Of a stretch of DNA of 51,820 nucleotides, positions 46,101-48,268 are shown piece after piece. Numbering within the stretch: position 1 is the first letter of the stretch; every line of letters begins with the position of its first letter. The notes under the pieces are model-generated. The model saw only the letters and a program-made list of their open reading frames with translations, ran no database searches and had not been told where the DNA came from. This DNA comes from Acanthaster planci (lineage: Eukaryota > Echinodermata > Asteroidea > Valvatida > Acanthasteridae): the NCBI RefSeq assembly GCF_001949145.1, contig NW_019091542.1, positions 516,075 through 567,894 of the forward strand. The letters are read 5' to 3'. A program made the position numbers and the translations under genes.

Positions 46101-48268
46101 GCTCGTATCTCCAATTTGGAGCATTTGGAGCAATCATTGTATGTGGAACGGTAATTTGTCTGTTGATTTATTATTTTATAAATAGCTCTGACGTCTATAT
46201 TTACTTTATTTCTTGGGAATTATAATGTACAAATTAAAGCAACCAGACACAGTGAATAGAAAAAAAGATAAAGAATGTACAATCCAAGAAAACGACACAC
46301 AGAAAAGATGAAAGCGAACAGCTCCCAAAGATATTTGACAACAAGGCTGGATGTCAGAAAGGTGACGTTTAGAGAGATGTTGGTTTCTATGATAGGGCAA
46401 TTGGATGTATTAAAGGGGAGGCAGGATCTAGTCAAACATCCTAGTACGGCTTCTGATAGAGAAGCCAAATAGGAGCACCGTATTTTAGAACTGGCCTGCA
46501 GAGTGAACAGAAAAGTTTCCAAAGAACTACCCGATTTTTTTTATTCAACTGTAGGCAAATGAAACCTGATAATTGAAAATATTTAGAATGAACTATTTGA
46601 ATATGTTTGGACAAGGTTAAGTCTAGAAGGAAAATTTACACCGAGGCGCATATGAGAGTCCACAACTTCTATGGATCAGGGGTGAGATTCCCCCGAATTT
46701 TCCGGATTTCCAGATTTTTCAAGAATCCTGTGTTTGTTTTGGAGATTTTTGGGGGTTAACACTTTTGGTGGAATCATTTGCAAAATAAGATTCATGTGCG
46801 ACTTGTTAAAGTTTAGTACAGGCGATCAAGAAGTACACAAACCGATGTTACTCCCTCTGTTTACTGTTTTCATGATGTGCATTTGAATCCATTGGATTGT
46901 ACATGATGAAAAACAGTTAGTAGTCCCGATGTCTTTCCTTGACATGCACGACTATACACTTGTGATGGTTGAGTTTCATTCACACCATCTTGAAAAAAAG
47001 GGTTGTAAAATAATCCAGTGCTCTGCGTAGTTAAATAACGATAGATGCTGTCTTATTATTTCTATTGTGATGATCTACACCTTTCCAGTATTGTGTGGTC
47101 AGGGAACCTTCCAGACCACGTCAGCCAATGCAGAGAGAGATTACGAGTGTCGACCTTGTCCAGTCAACACCTACCAAAATCAGGTCGGTCAGACAGCTTG
47201 CGTCATGTGTCCTGACCATAGGGTTACCAATGGGCACGGTGCCATCTACATCAGTGAATGTTTTGGTGAGTCACTGACTTTCAGTACTTTCTTTTTTCCC
47301 GTGGAAATTTCTGTTTATACTTGCGAAATAGGAGGCAAGAATTGTCTCGTTATGATAAACTGTACACGCATGCCTCTATTTTGTGTTGTGTTACTGTTCA
47401 GAGCCGACGACTCCCATCGTTGATACCAGTTCAGTATCAGTGATGACCAGTACCATCCAGCCCACTGTACCTCCAGATCCTCCCGCCGTCCCATTAGTCG
47501 TGGTCATCAGTGTGACTGCCCTTCTTGCAATCCTGGTGGTCGCAATCATCGCCATCGTCTGCATGGTCAAAGTGAAGTAGGTTCATTTCTGATACTACAA
47601 CAGTTTTGAACACTAAGAAGCTGTTGAGGTGCATTATGCTCTAAAAGTGTTGCTCCTGATGGATCGGGAAGGTTTGGGGAATAACCGCTGAAGTAGAAAC
47701 GTCCTTTTAGGCAGACAGGAACATAAGACGACATGACTTTTATATGAATACCACAAGTTTCTTTCCATTCCAACTTGTCTCCCTAGATCATTCACTAAGG
47801 TCAGGCCGGATTCTTCCTCTAGTGATGATGAGCGGCCCTGCACCTCCTTTACCATGCAGCCGAGAGTGAATCCTGAAGATTTTCAAGTTGGAAGCAACAT
47901 CCCAGGTAAAAAAAAGCAAATTTAAACTGGAAAAATGAACCCTAACCGGATCGACTCACACCATAGTTATATTAAGTCAGAATTTTTTTTTAGTTTAATG
48001 TGAAATTGGACTTCTGTGATTCACTCTTACATGATATTCCTGACCTTTTGTAAAGTAATATAATCTCCCACAGTGCTGTTGATAAAGCTCAGTTTAAGGT
48101 ACTATAGTGTTATAATATTAGTGTTATACTATAGTGTTGATACGTAGTCACCCCTAGTCAAATGTTTCTTCTTCATTTTTCTTCTCCAATGCAGGTGCAA
48201 AAGGCGTGTATGAAGTGGGCAGTGACACCATTCCAAGCGGCAGCCCTCCACCCTATGAGCCAAAGTAA
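3984..48268 (+). CDS. Giant polydom/SVEP1-like transmembrane CCP-HYR-EGF-pentraxin protein, 5'-partial, 54 exons
   Basis: One multi-exon gene is traced by module homology and splice phase. The 54 exons listed below sum to 10,873 coding bases including the stop, and every junction preserves frame; most are phase 1-1, as expected for shuffled extracellular modules. Visible product: about 3,623 residues, with 17 CCP, 7 HYR (first one half), 2 spacer domains, 6 GCC2_GCC3, 23 EGF, 1 pentraxin-like and 1 TSP1 domain, one transmembrane helix and a short tail. By family knowledge these are adhesion and ligand-binding modules, so a cell-surface or matrix-adhesion receptor is inferred. The order of the central modules resembles SVEP1/polydom, which is secreted. 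No signal peptide or start codon is visible; the N terminus lies upstream of the window. No promoter is seen. Confidence 0.88.
4752..4928 (+). CDS. Exon 2: CCP/sushi domain 1
   Basis: A 59-residue symmetric phase 1-1 exon, acceptor TCTGCAG, donor GTGGGT. It has six cysteines (RCPG...SC...FCTFHC...LC...TC), the C-x3-C pair CTFHC, GYDVVG and a tryptophan before the last cysteine. Canonical CCPs have four cysteines; the extra pair is of the selectin/SVEP1 type. Confidence 0.9.
5991..6060 (-). mobile_element. SINE tail fragment
   Basis: On the minus strand this reads TTTTGCGCCGAAATAG... and ACTCCCCAGGGAGCTGAGAT, matching the tail of the SINE at 40600-40660. The head is missing or unrecognisable. 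Confidence 0.65.
6242..6418 (+). CDS. Exon 3: CCP/sushi domain 2
   Basis: A 59-residue phase 1-1 exon, acceptor GTACAG, donor GTAAGT. It begins [17 protein letters not shown], contains CTYYC and GFGF, and ends [10 protein letters not shown]: six cysteines with the conserved W-S-G before the last. A typical sushi fold is expected. Confidence 0.92.
7245..7334. repeat. Perfect 45-bp tandem duplication
   Basis: Two identical adjacent copies of a 45-base unit starting CCTTTATGTATTTTGTGTCT lie at 7245-7289 and 7290-7334, in the 1.8-kb intron between exons 3 and 4. Perfect identity suggests a recent slippage or duplication event, or an assembly artefact. Confidence 0.9.
8204..8455 (+). CDS. Exon 4: complete HYR domain (intronless)
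   Basis: An 84-residue phase 1-1 exon, acceptor TTTCAG, donor GTGATT. It starts [11 protein letters not shown], the classic HYR entry, and has an AMDN segment, [17 protein letters not shown] and the closing [12 protein letters not shown] modules have an Ig-like fold and are linked to adhesion. This copy has no internal intron, unlike exons 10-11 and 15-16. Confidence 0.92.
8741..9025. mobile_element. Inverted-repeat element (MITE-like) carrying a tRNA-Ser-like core
   Basis: The left arm (about 8747-8802) and right arm (about 8961-9016) are close reverse complements: GACGTGTATTTTAACACTGTAT pairs with ATACAGTGTTAAAATACAC. Between them, on the minus strand, is a tRNA-like core (separate entry). 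TTAA occurs at both arm ends, but a third copy of one arm at about 30317-30377 shares GGGGAGATGT outside that TTAA. The element therefore probably runs further out, and TTAA need not be the target duplication. No transposase is present. Confidence 0.75.
8830..8908 (-). repeat. tRNA-Ser-derived sequence (degenerate tRNA / SINE head)
   Basis: Read on the minus strand it has an A-box-like region (GTGGTCGAGTGGTTAAGACG), an anticodon arm TCTGC/GCAGG with an 8-base loop, and a perfect T arm GTGGG-TTCAAAT-CCCAC matching the Pol III B box. The D-arm and CACTAG segments resemble tRNA-Ser. The acceptor stem does not pair well and the long variable arm of tRNA-Ser is missing, so a working tRNA is unlikely. 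A retained internal Pol III promoter is possible. Confidence 0.6.
9264..9440 (+). CDS. Exon 5: CCP/sushi domain 3
   Basis: A 59-residue phase 1-1 exon, acceptor CTTACAG, donor GTATGC. It begins [12 protein letters not shown], contains CTFQC and GYQLLGG, and ends W-N-P-P-Q-P-T-C. Six cysteines. Confidence 0.92.
9815..10012 (+). CDS. Exon 6: CCP/sushi domain 4
   Basis: A 66-residue phase 1-1 exon, acceptor CTTCCAG, donor GTAAGC. It begins [15 protein letters not shown], contains CYFVC and GYRIIG, and ends FWDGTATEC. Six cysteines; the C5-C6 loop is longer than in exon 5. Confidence 0.92.
10542..10736 (+). CDS. Exon 7: CCP/sushi domain 5
   Basis: A 65-residue phase 1-1 exon, acceptor TATACAG, donor GTAATG. 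It begins [12 protein letters not shown], contains CSFEC and GYSLQG, and ends W-Q-Q-T-L-P-W-C. Six cysteines. Confidence 0.92.
11037..11087. repeat. Short perfect inverted repeat (12-bp arms)
   Basis: ACTGCGTAAGTT (11037-11048) and AACTTACGCAGT (11076-11087) are exact reverse complements 27 bases apart, inside the intron between exons 7 and 8. Related CGTAA-type words continue to about 11140, so it may be the remnant of a small foldback element. Confidence 0.6.
11610..11810 (+). CDS. Exon 8: CCP/sushi domain 6
   Basis: A 67-residue phase 1-1 exon, acceptor AATCAG, donor GTAAGG. It begins [20 protein letters not shown], contains CTLSC and GYTPTA, and ends VWSGQTISC. Six cysteines. Confidence 0.92.
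12010..12320. repeat. Dispersed repeat family A, copy 1
   Basis: This intron segment shares long stretches with 18171-18398, for example CCAGACGCAGCACAGTGCATC, GCTGTTTGGCCTTGGGGAGA, TTGGATCTTGTTACACT and AAGCCACTTTGACAAATGAT. Copy 1 carries about 90 extra internal bases (roughly 12104-12190). The family was not recognised. Confidence 0.85.
12570..12776 (+). CDS. Exon 9: CCP/sushi domain 7
   Basis: A 69-residue phase 1-1 exon, acceptor TTCTTAG, donor GTAGAG. It begins [18 protein letters not shown], contains CTSAC and GYTIFG, and ends TWDGTSVEC. Six cysteines; the loop before C3 is long ([17 protein letters not shown]). Confidence 0.92.
13364..13464 (+). CDS. Exon 10: first half of an HYR domain
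   Basis: Acceptor CCCCTCAG, donor GTGCGT; phase 1 to phase 0. It starts [13 protein letters not shown] and ends SWHWEPVK, the HYR strand that normally reads V-x-W-x-x-P. It joins exon 11 in phase 0, giving a 90-residue HYR. Confidence 0.85.
13917..14085 (+). CDS. Exon 11: second half of the HYR domain
   Basis: The chosen acceptor is ATTAAG at 13911-13916, phase 0, because it continues the fold as ...[15 protein letters not shown] and gives a complete HYR ending [10 protein letters not shown]. An alternative upstream TAG at 13892-13894 has a better-looking context but enters in phase 2, which does not match the phase-0 donor of exon 10. The acceptor is therefore the least certain boundary in this gene. 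Donor GTCAGA, leaving in phase 1. Confidence 0.72.
14221..14445 (+). CDS. Exon 12: CCP/sushi domain 8
   Basis: A 75-residue phase 1-1 exon, acceptor TTTTGCAG, donor GTGCGT. It begins [15 protein letters not shown], contains CEISC and GYTLST, and ends YWTLEQPTC. Six cysteines; among the longest CCPs in the chain. Confidence 0.9.
15117..15305 (+). CDS. Exon 13: CCP/sushi domain 9
   Basis: A 63-residue phase 1-1 exon, acceptor CATACAG, donor GTAAAA. It begins [16 protein letters not shown], contains CPFHC and a G-H-R-T segment in place of the usual G-Y, and ends SWSGPDFQC. Six cysteines; NGT glycosylation sequon. It has no internal methionine, so simple ATG-based ORF finding misses it. Confidence 0.9.
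16102..16299 (+). CDS. Exon 14: CCP/sushi domain 10
   Basis: A 66-residue phase 1-1 exon, acceptor TTGACAG, donor GTAAGA. It begins [15 protein letters not shown], contains NTTCRFSC and GFLQQG, and ends [10 protein letters not shown]. Six cysteines; two N-glycosylation sequons (NAT, NTT). Confidence 0.92.
17692..17827 (+). CDS. Exon 15: first half of an HYR domain
   Basis: Acceptor CTGTTTAG, donor GTCAGT; phase 1 to phase 2. It starts [17 protein letters not shown] and ends [11 protein letters not shown] plus two bases, matching the HYR A-x-D-N-S-G motif. A long antisense open frame overlaps this exon and is taken as a shadow. Confidence 0.9.
18171..18398. repeat. Dispersed repeat family A, copy 2
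   Basis: Second copy of the repeat at 12010-12320, same strand, in the intron that splits the HYR of exons 15-16. It lacks about 90 internal bases present in copy 1. Confidence 0.85.
18568..18686 (+). CDS. Exon 16: second half of the HYR domain
   Basis: Acceptor GTGACAG, donor GTAATG; phase 2 to phase 1. It continues as [19 protein letters not shown], then TYTATD and the closing [10 protein letters not shown]. Together with exon 15 it forms an 85-residue HYR. Confidence 0.9.
18935..19126 (+). CDS. Exon 17: CCP/sushi domain 11
   Basis: A 64-residue phase 1-1 exon, acceptor CTGACAG, donor GTATGT. It begins [17 protein letters not shown], contains CTLRC and GYTLNG, and ends YWDGETTVC. Six cysteines; NCT sequon. 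Confidence 0.92.
19346..19534 (+). CDS. Exon 18: CCP/sushi domain 12
   Basis: A 63-residue phase 1-1 exon, acceptor TTTCTAG, donor GTAAGT. It begins [18 protein letters not shown], contains CSFYC and GYEAQT, and ends TWSGTDLVC. Six cysteines. Confidence 0.92.
20115..20315 (+). CDS. Exon 19: CCP/sushi domain 13
   Basis: A 67-residue phase 1-1 exon, acceptor GAGCAG, donor GTGAGT. It begins [15 protein letters not shown], contains CLLSC and GFVIDP, and ends [10 protein letters not shown]. Six cysteines; NIS sequon. It has no ATG in the correct frame. Confidence 0.9.
20518..20757 (+). CDS. Exon 20: complete HYR domain (intronless)
   Basis: An 80-residue phase 1-1 exon, acceptor CCAATAG, donor GTCAGT. 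It starts [19 protein letters not shown], has FTVDNDG in place of A-x-D-N-S-G, then [14 protein letters not shown] and the closing CSFLVEVNG. One extra cysteine pair (VACD and VSCV) is unusual for HYR. Confidence 0.9.
21041..21229 (+). CDS. Exon 21: CCP/sushi domain 14
   Basis: A 63-residue phase 1-1 exon, acceptor CCTCAG, donor GTGAGG. It begins [19 protein letters not shown], contains CNLSC and GYRLVG, and ends [11 protein letters not shown]. Six cysteines. The entry sequence CPVLSP is shared with exon 19, suggesting a local duplication. Confidence 0.92.
21764..21964 (+). CDS. Exon 22: CCP/sushi domain 15
   Basis: A 67-residue phase 1-1 exon, acceptor TTTTCAG, donor GTATAC. It begins [20 protein letters not shown], contains CSFFC and FSLVGG, and ends [12 protein letters not shown]. 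Six cysteines; the usual G-Y after C4 reads N-D-F. Confidence 0.9.
22839..23090 (+). CDS. Exon 23: complete HYR domain (intronless)
   Basis: An 84-residue phase 1-1 exon, acceptor TATACAG, donor GTGAGT. It starts [19 protein letters not shown], has [10 protein letters not shown], then [11 protein letters not shown] and the closing CTFLVQIVG. Three or more N-glycosylation sequons. Confidence 0.92.
23389..23640 (+). CDS. Exon 24: complete HYR domain (intronless), tandem with exon 23
   Basis: An 84-residue phase 1-1 exon, acceptor ATTTAG, donor GTGAGT. It starts [19 protein letters not shown], has [14 protein letters not shown], then [12 protein letters not shown] and the closing CEFLIDVRR. It directly follows another HYR of the same length with no CCP between, the only tandem HYR pair seen here. 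Confidence 0.92.
24178..24378 (+). CDS. Exon 25: CCP/sushi domain 16
   Basis: A 67-residue phase 1-1 exon, acceptor CTCACAG, donor GTAGTA. It begins [17 protein letters not shown], contains CNIFC and ends [11 protein letters not shown]. Six cysteines; the G-Y after C4 is replaced by N-F. It is the last CCP before the first spacer domain and heads the block that is duplicated near the C terminus. Confidence 0.9.
25346..25981 (+). CDS. Exon 26: spacer domain 1 with polybasic furin-type site
   Basis: A single 212-residue phase 1-1 exon, acceptor CATTTAAG, donor GTGAGT. It begins [11 protein letters not shown], then [16 protein letters not shown], a C-x5-C segment (CDPSDDC) and CGRR, followed by RRRKRS, a match to the furin-type R-x-K/R-R rule. 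After it come about 45 charged residues, a beta-rich [12 protein letters not shown] stretch, the helix-like [15 protein letters not shown] and a closing [14 protein letters not shown]. It has no CCP, HYR or EGF pattern. A shorter relative is encoded by exons 46-48. By position it matches the linker between CCP/HYR and GCC2 modules of SVEP1-type proteins; that correspondence is inference. A SEA-like fold is one possibility. Confidence 0.85.
26217..26246. repeat. (GTTT)n microsatellite
   Basis: Six or more GTTT units followed by GGTTGG and a T run, in the intron after the spacer exon. Confidence 0.85.
26368..26529 (+). CDS. Exon 27: GCC2_GCC3 (ephrin-receptor-like) domain 1
   Basis: A 54-residue phase 1-1 exon, acceptor CACCAG, donor GTGAGC. 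It reads [13 protein letters not shown]-x2-C (CHFC), [15 protein letters not shown], ending WCEG: the six-cysteine TNFR-like knot of Ephrin_rec_like/GCC2_GCC3 modules. Confidence 0.92.
26949..27110 (+). CDS. Exon 28: GCC2_GCC3 domain 2
   Basis: A 54-residue phase 1-1 exon, same length as its neighbours, acceptor CATCAG, donor GTGTGA. It reads [32 protein letters not shown], ending QCQG. It shares G-x-Y-Q-P-L and C-P-N-G-T-T-T with exon 29, pointing to tandem exon duplication. Confidence 0.93.
27325..27492 (+). mobile_element. tRNA-derived SINE, decayed copy
   Basis: It has a B-box-like GGGTTCAAATCC (27371-27382), TCTTTGGCAAGTTCCTG, and the tail ACTCCCAGGAAGCTGAGAAG followed by TTTCAGGAATATTGA. 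All correspond to the longer copy at 40432-40681. It is internally deleted. Confidence 0.7.
27614..27775 (+). CDS. Exon 29: GCC2_GCC3 domain 3
   Basis: A 54-residue phase 1-1 exon, acceptor GCTTTAG, donor GTGAAG. It reads [32 protein letters not shown], ending ECKG. It closes the first GCC2 triplet before the EGF array. Confidence 0.93.
28286..28489 (+). CDS. Exon 30: EGF domains 1-2
   Basis: A 68-residue phase 1-1 exon, acceptor GTATAG, donor GTAAGG. EGF 1 is [16 protein letters not shown] with the Ca-binding/beta-hydroxylation pattern [13 protein letters not shown] 2 starts [15 protein letters not shown]. It ends GYEG before the next junction. Confidence 0.92.
28878..29019 (+). CDS. Exon 31: EGF domain 3 and start of EGF 4
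   Basis: Acceptor CTGCAG, donor GTGAGA; phase 1 to phase 2. It encodes GDYC, then [15 protein letters not shown] and [10 protein letters not shown], and ends LEIN plus two bases that complete a glycine with exon 32. Confidence 0.9.
29609..30159 (+). CDS. Exon 32: EGF domains 4-8
   Basis: A 551-base exon, acceptor TCCATAG, donor GTAACC; phase 2 to phase 1. It holds five EGF modules in a row starting [39 protein letters not shown] and [10 protein letters not shown]. Ca-binding D-I-N-E-C type modules alternate with non-Ca types. Confidence 0.93.
30317..30377. mobile_element. Solitary arm of the inverted-repeat element
   Basis: This segment, with GACGTGTATTATAACACTGT, matches the left arm at about 8741-8794 and shares GGGGAGATGT with the outer edge of the right arm near 9016-9025. 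No partner arm was found nearby, so it is a fragment. Confidence 0.6.
30851..31078 (+). CDS. Exon 33: EGF domains 9-10
   Basis: A 76-residue phase 1-1 exon, acceptor TTATTAG, donor GTAGAT. After GHNCAS come [16 protein letters not shown] with [10 protein letters not shown], and [16 protein letters not shown]; it ends GFAG. Confidence 0.92.
31886..32039 (+). CDS. Exon 34: EGF domain 11 and start of EGF 12
   Basis: Acceptor TTTCAAG, donor GTATGC; phase 1 to phase 2. It encodes [16 protein letters not shown] with [10 protein letters not shown], then NIIDCFQ plus two bases. The donor lies inside the word GAGTATGC; it was chosen because it restores [15 protein letters not shown] with exon 35. Confidence 0.88.
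32414..32943 (+). CDS. Exon 35: EGF domains 12-16
   Basis: A 530-base exon, acceptor TACTACAG, donor GTACAT; phase 2 to phase 1. It has five EGF modules starting [38 protein letters not shown] and [20 protein letters not shown] and [10 protein letters not shown] match the Ca-binding hydroxylation consensus. Confidence 0.93.
33261..33454 (+). CDS. Exon 36: EGF domain 17 and first half of EGF 18
   Basis: Acceptor ATTTTCAG, donor GTGTGA; phase 1 to phase 0. It encodes [16 protein letters not shown] with [10 protein letters not shown], then [25 protein letters not shown] follows immediately in the intron, so retention would truncate the protein. The longer spacing [10 protein letters not shown] is unusual for EGF. 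Confidence 0.88.
34890..35034 (+). CDS. Exon 37: end of EGF 18, most of EGF 19
   Basis: Acceptor CTTCAG, donor GTAAGA; phase 0 to phase 1. It continues [14 protein letters not shown], then [20 protein letters not shown], ending CECPTG. It follows a 1.4-kb intron with no other recognised content. Confidence 0.88.
35541..35661 (+). CDS. Exon 38: EGF domain 20
   Basis: Acceptor TTTTCAG, donor GTATGT; phase 1 to phase 2. It encodes [25 protein letters not shown] and CTCPAGY plus two bases completing a serine with exon 39. Confidence 0.9.
36409..36542 (+). CDS. Exon 39: EGF domain 21
   Basis: Acceptor CTCTCAG, donor GTACTC (weak); phase 2 to phase 1. It encodes [16 protein letters not shown] with [10 protein letters not shown], ending MGDHCETG. 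It is the last EGF before the pentraxin-like domain. Confidence 0.9.
36848..36979. mobile_element. Small foldback element (~132 bp)
   Basis: ATGTGCTTGGCCAGTCTAAG (from 36848) is nearly the reverse complement of CTTTAAGACCGGTCAAGCACAT-type sequence ending at 36979. Inner segments (GCTCAGAGAACGAATGC and GCGTCCATTCTCCTGAGC) also pair. The whole segment is an imperfect palindrome, as in MITEs. Confidence 0.6.
37079..37301 (+). CDS. Exon 40: pentraxin/LamG-like domain, part 1
   Basis: Acceptor CTGCAG, donor GTAAGT; phase 1 to phase 2. It begins [16 protein letters not shown] and continues ...[19 protein letters not shown], the beta-sandwich entry of LamG_3/pentraxin folds (A-L-S-x-S-x-W-V-R). It ends FNILG. 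Confidence 0.85.
38047..38252 (+). CDS. Exon 41: pentraxin/LamG-like domain, part 2
   Basis: Acceptor ACTGCAG, donor GTATGT; phase 2 to phase 1. It contains [15 protein letters not shown] and [13 protein letters not shown], aligning with W-H-H-V-C-V-T-W and W-x-x-Y-V-D-G of pentraxins. The signature H-x-C-x-[ST]-W is degenerate here (N and L replace H and C). NGS and NST sequons. Confidence 0.87.
39561..39755 (+). CDS. Exon 42: pentraxin/LamG-like domain, part 3
   Basis: A 65-residue phase 1-1 exon, acceptor GGTCAG, donor GTTAGT. It contains [22 protein letters not shown] and DVFAWSNIM, ending VPSQCDG. This is the usual C-terminal G-x-[IV]-x-x-[FVL]-N-[IV]-W-x-[RT] and C...W...C pattern of pentraxin domains. 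Confidence 0.9.
39891..40121 (+). CDS. Exon 43: EGF domains 22-23
   Basis: A 77-residue phase 1-1 exon, acceptor TTGACAG, donor GTATGA. It encodes [15 protein letters not shown] with [10 protein letters not shown], then [16 protein letters not shown], ending HCELETG. EGFs after a pentraxin module also occur in SVEP1. Confidence 0.92.
40432..40681 (+). mobile_element. tRNA-derived SINE
   Basis: Pol III A box (GTGGCCTAGTGGTTATGG, 40439-40456) and B box (GGTTTGAATCC, 40484-40494), followed by CTTGGCAAGTCACTTTACCC, TAAATGGGTACC and a tail with ACTCCCCAGGGAGCTGAGAT and TTTTCAGGAATG. Partial relatives lie at 5991-6060 (minus) and 27325-27492 (plus). Confidence 0.82.
40760..41064 (+). mobile_element. 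LINE 3' tail (CR1/L2-like)
   Basis: The segment near 40863-40925 encodes a C-terminal reverse-transcriptase tail ([20 protein letters not shown]), frameshifted afterwards. It is followed by a 3' end GGCGGATACCGGCGCAGTAC and a short ATT-rich microsatellite (about 41040-41062), the usual ending of CR1/L2-type LINEs. It directly follows the SINE. Confidence 0.65.
41341..41511 (+). CDS. Exon 44: thrombospondin type 1 repeat
   Basis: A 57-residue phase 1-1 exon, acceptor TTTTCAG, donor GTAGAC. It contains [25 protein letters not shown] and GGRPCPG, ending CNIVKCPG: six cysteines. WGPW is a C-mannosylation motif, and CTKTCG fits the C-x-x-[ST]-C-G O-fucosylation consensus. SVEP1 is not known for a TSP1 module. 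Confidence 0.95.
41930..42160. repeat. 12-bp minisatellite array A (GGTCTTGTNNCT)n
   Basis: About 18 copies of a 12-base unit GGTCTTGTGTCT with variants (GTATCT, GTGACT) in the intron between exons 44 and 45. Because 12 is divisible by 3 it gives long false ORFs on both strands. The same unit recurs in reverse orientation at 43231-43368 and 43547-43613. Confidence 0.92.
42291..42497 (+). CDS. Exon 45: CCP/sushi domain 17
   Basis: A 69-residue phase 1-1 exon, acceptor CTTACAG, donor GTGAGT. It begins [15 protein letters not shown], contains CRISC and GYAFGR, and ends ARFPPC. Six cysteines. It heads the second CCP-spacer-GCC2x3 block, parallel to exon 25. Confidence 0.88.
42737..42903 (+). CDS. 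Exon 46: spacer domain 2, part 1
   Basis: Acceptor CTTGAAG after a long pyrimidine tract, donor GTGAGT; phase 1 to phase 0. It encodes [11 protein letters not shown], then [20 protein letters not shown] and [12 protein letters not shown]. The T-D-C-x-S-P start and C-x5-C pair parallel G-D-C-S-S-P and CDPSDDC in exon 26. Confidence 0.82.
43231..43368. repeat. 12-bp minisatellite array B (ACACAAGACCAG)n
   Basis: About ten copies of ACACAAGACCAG with few variants. The unit is the reverse complement of array A at 41930-42160. It lies in the intron between exons 46 and 47. Confidence 0.92.
43468..43532. repeat. 15-bp perfect inverted repeat between minisatellite arrays
   Basis: TCAATTGGGGACCCT (43468-43482) and AGGGTCCCCAATTGA (43518-43532) are exact reverse complements. 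A related GGGGACCCCTTATTGTTCCT lies at about 43391. They sit between arrays B and C. Confidence 0.8.
43547..43613. repeat. 12-bp minisatellite array C
   Basis: Five or so copies of the ACACAAGACCAG unit in the same orientation as array B, separated from it by about 180 bases. Confidence 0.88.
43807..43930 (+). CDS. Exon 47: spacer domain 2, part 2, minimal basic cleavage motif
   Basis: Acceptor CTCCAG, donor GTCTGT (weak); phase 0 to phase 1. It encodes [20 protein letters not shown], then [24 protein letters not shown] fits the minimal R-x-x-R furin rule at the place where exon 26 has RRRKR. The 45 charged residues that follow the site in exon 26 are absent here. Confidence 0.75.
44203..44373 (+). 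CDS. Exon 48: spacer domain 2, part 3
   Basis: A 57-residue phase 1-1 exon, acceptor ATTTACAG, donor [26 protein letters not shown] matches [15 protein letters not shown] of exon 26. The closing [13 protein letters not shown] matches the [14 protein letters not shown] end. It completes the second spacer before the GCC2 modules. Confidence 0.85.
44879..45055 (+). CDS. Exon 49: GCC2_GCC3 domain 4
   Basis: A 59-residue phase 1-1 exon, acceptor CTGATAG, donor GTGAGA. It reads [44 protein letters not shown], ending ECHG. It is about 70% identical in protein to exon 51 and more distant from exon 50. Confidence 0.93.
45912..46085 (+). CDS. Exon 50: GCC2_GCC3 domain 5
   Basis: A 58-residue phase 1-1 exon, acceptor TTTTTAG, donor GTAAGT. 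It reads [39 protein letters not shown], ending DCYR. NKT sequon. Confidence 0.93.
47089..47265 (+). CDS. Exon 51: GCC2_GCC3 domain 6
   Basis: A 59-residue phase 1-1 exon, acceptor TTTCCAG, donor GTGAGT. It reads [41 protein letters not shown], ending ECFG. The closest relative is exon 49, not the adjacent exon 50. Confidence 0.93.
47402..47576 (+). CDS. Exon 52: Ser/Thr/Pro stalk and transmembrane helix
   Basis: Acceptor CTGTTCAG, donor GTAGGT; phase 1 to phase 2. A Ser/Thr/Pro-rich juxtamembrane stalk ([18 protein letters not shown]...) is followed by about 25 hydrophobic residues ([20 protein letters not shown] and on), coded at about 47491-47563, then K-V-K as a stop-transfer signal. This gives a type I orientation, with all preceding modules outside the cell. 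Confidence 0.92.
47787..47905 (+). CDS. Exon 53: cytoplasmic tail, part 1
   Basis: Acceptor CCCTAG, donor GTAAAA; phase 2 to phase 1. It encodes [19 protein letters not shown] and on to [14 protein letters not shown]. The S-S-S-S-D-D-E cluster fits casein kinase 2 sites (inference). Confidence 0.87.
48195..48268 (+). CDS. Exon 54: cytoplasmic tail, part 2, with C-terminal PPPY motif and stop
   Basis: Acceptor AATGCAG, phase 1. It encodes [20 protein letters not shown], then YEPK and TAA (48266-48268). PPPY is a P-P-x-Y motif of the kind bound by WW domains (for example Nedd4-family ligases); V-Y-E-V could be a phosphotyrosine site. Both roles are inferred. Confidence 0.9.

Larger units (their letters stand above)
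36543..48194. other. Introns of the pentraxin-to-tail region
   Basis: Nothing firm in 37302-38046 (short direct repeats CCAATCCTTCAAAATCC near 37525-37590 only), 38253-39560, 44374-44878, 45056-45911 (C runs near 45080 and 45394), 46086-47088 and 47906-48194. Introns with content are 36543-37078 (foldback), 40122-41340 (SINE and LINE tail), 41512-42290 and 42904-43806 (minisatellites). Confidence 0.6.
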
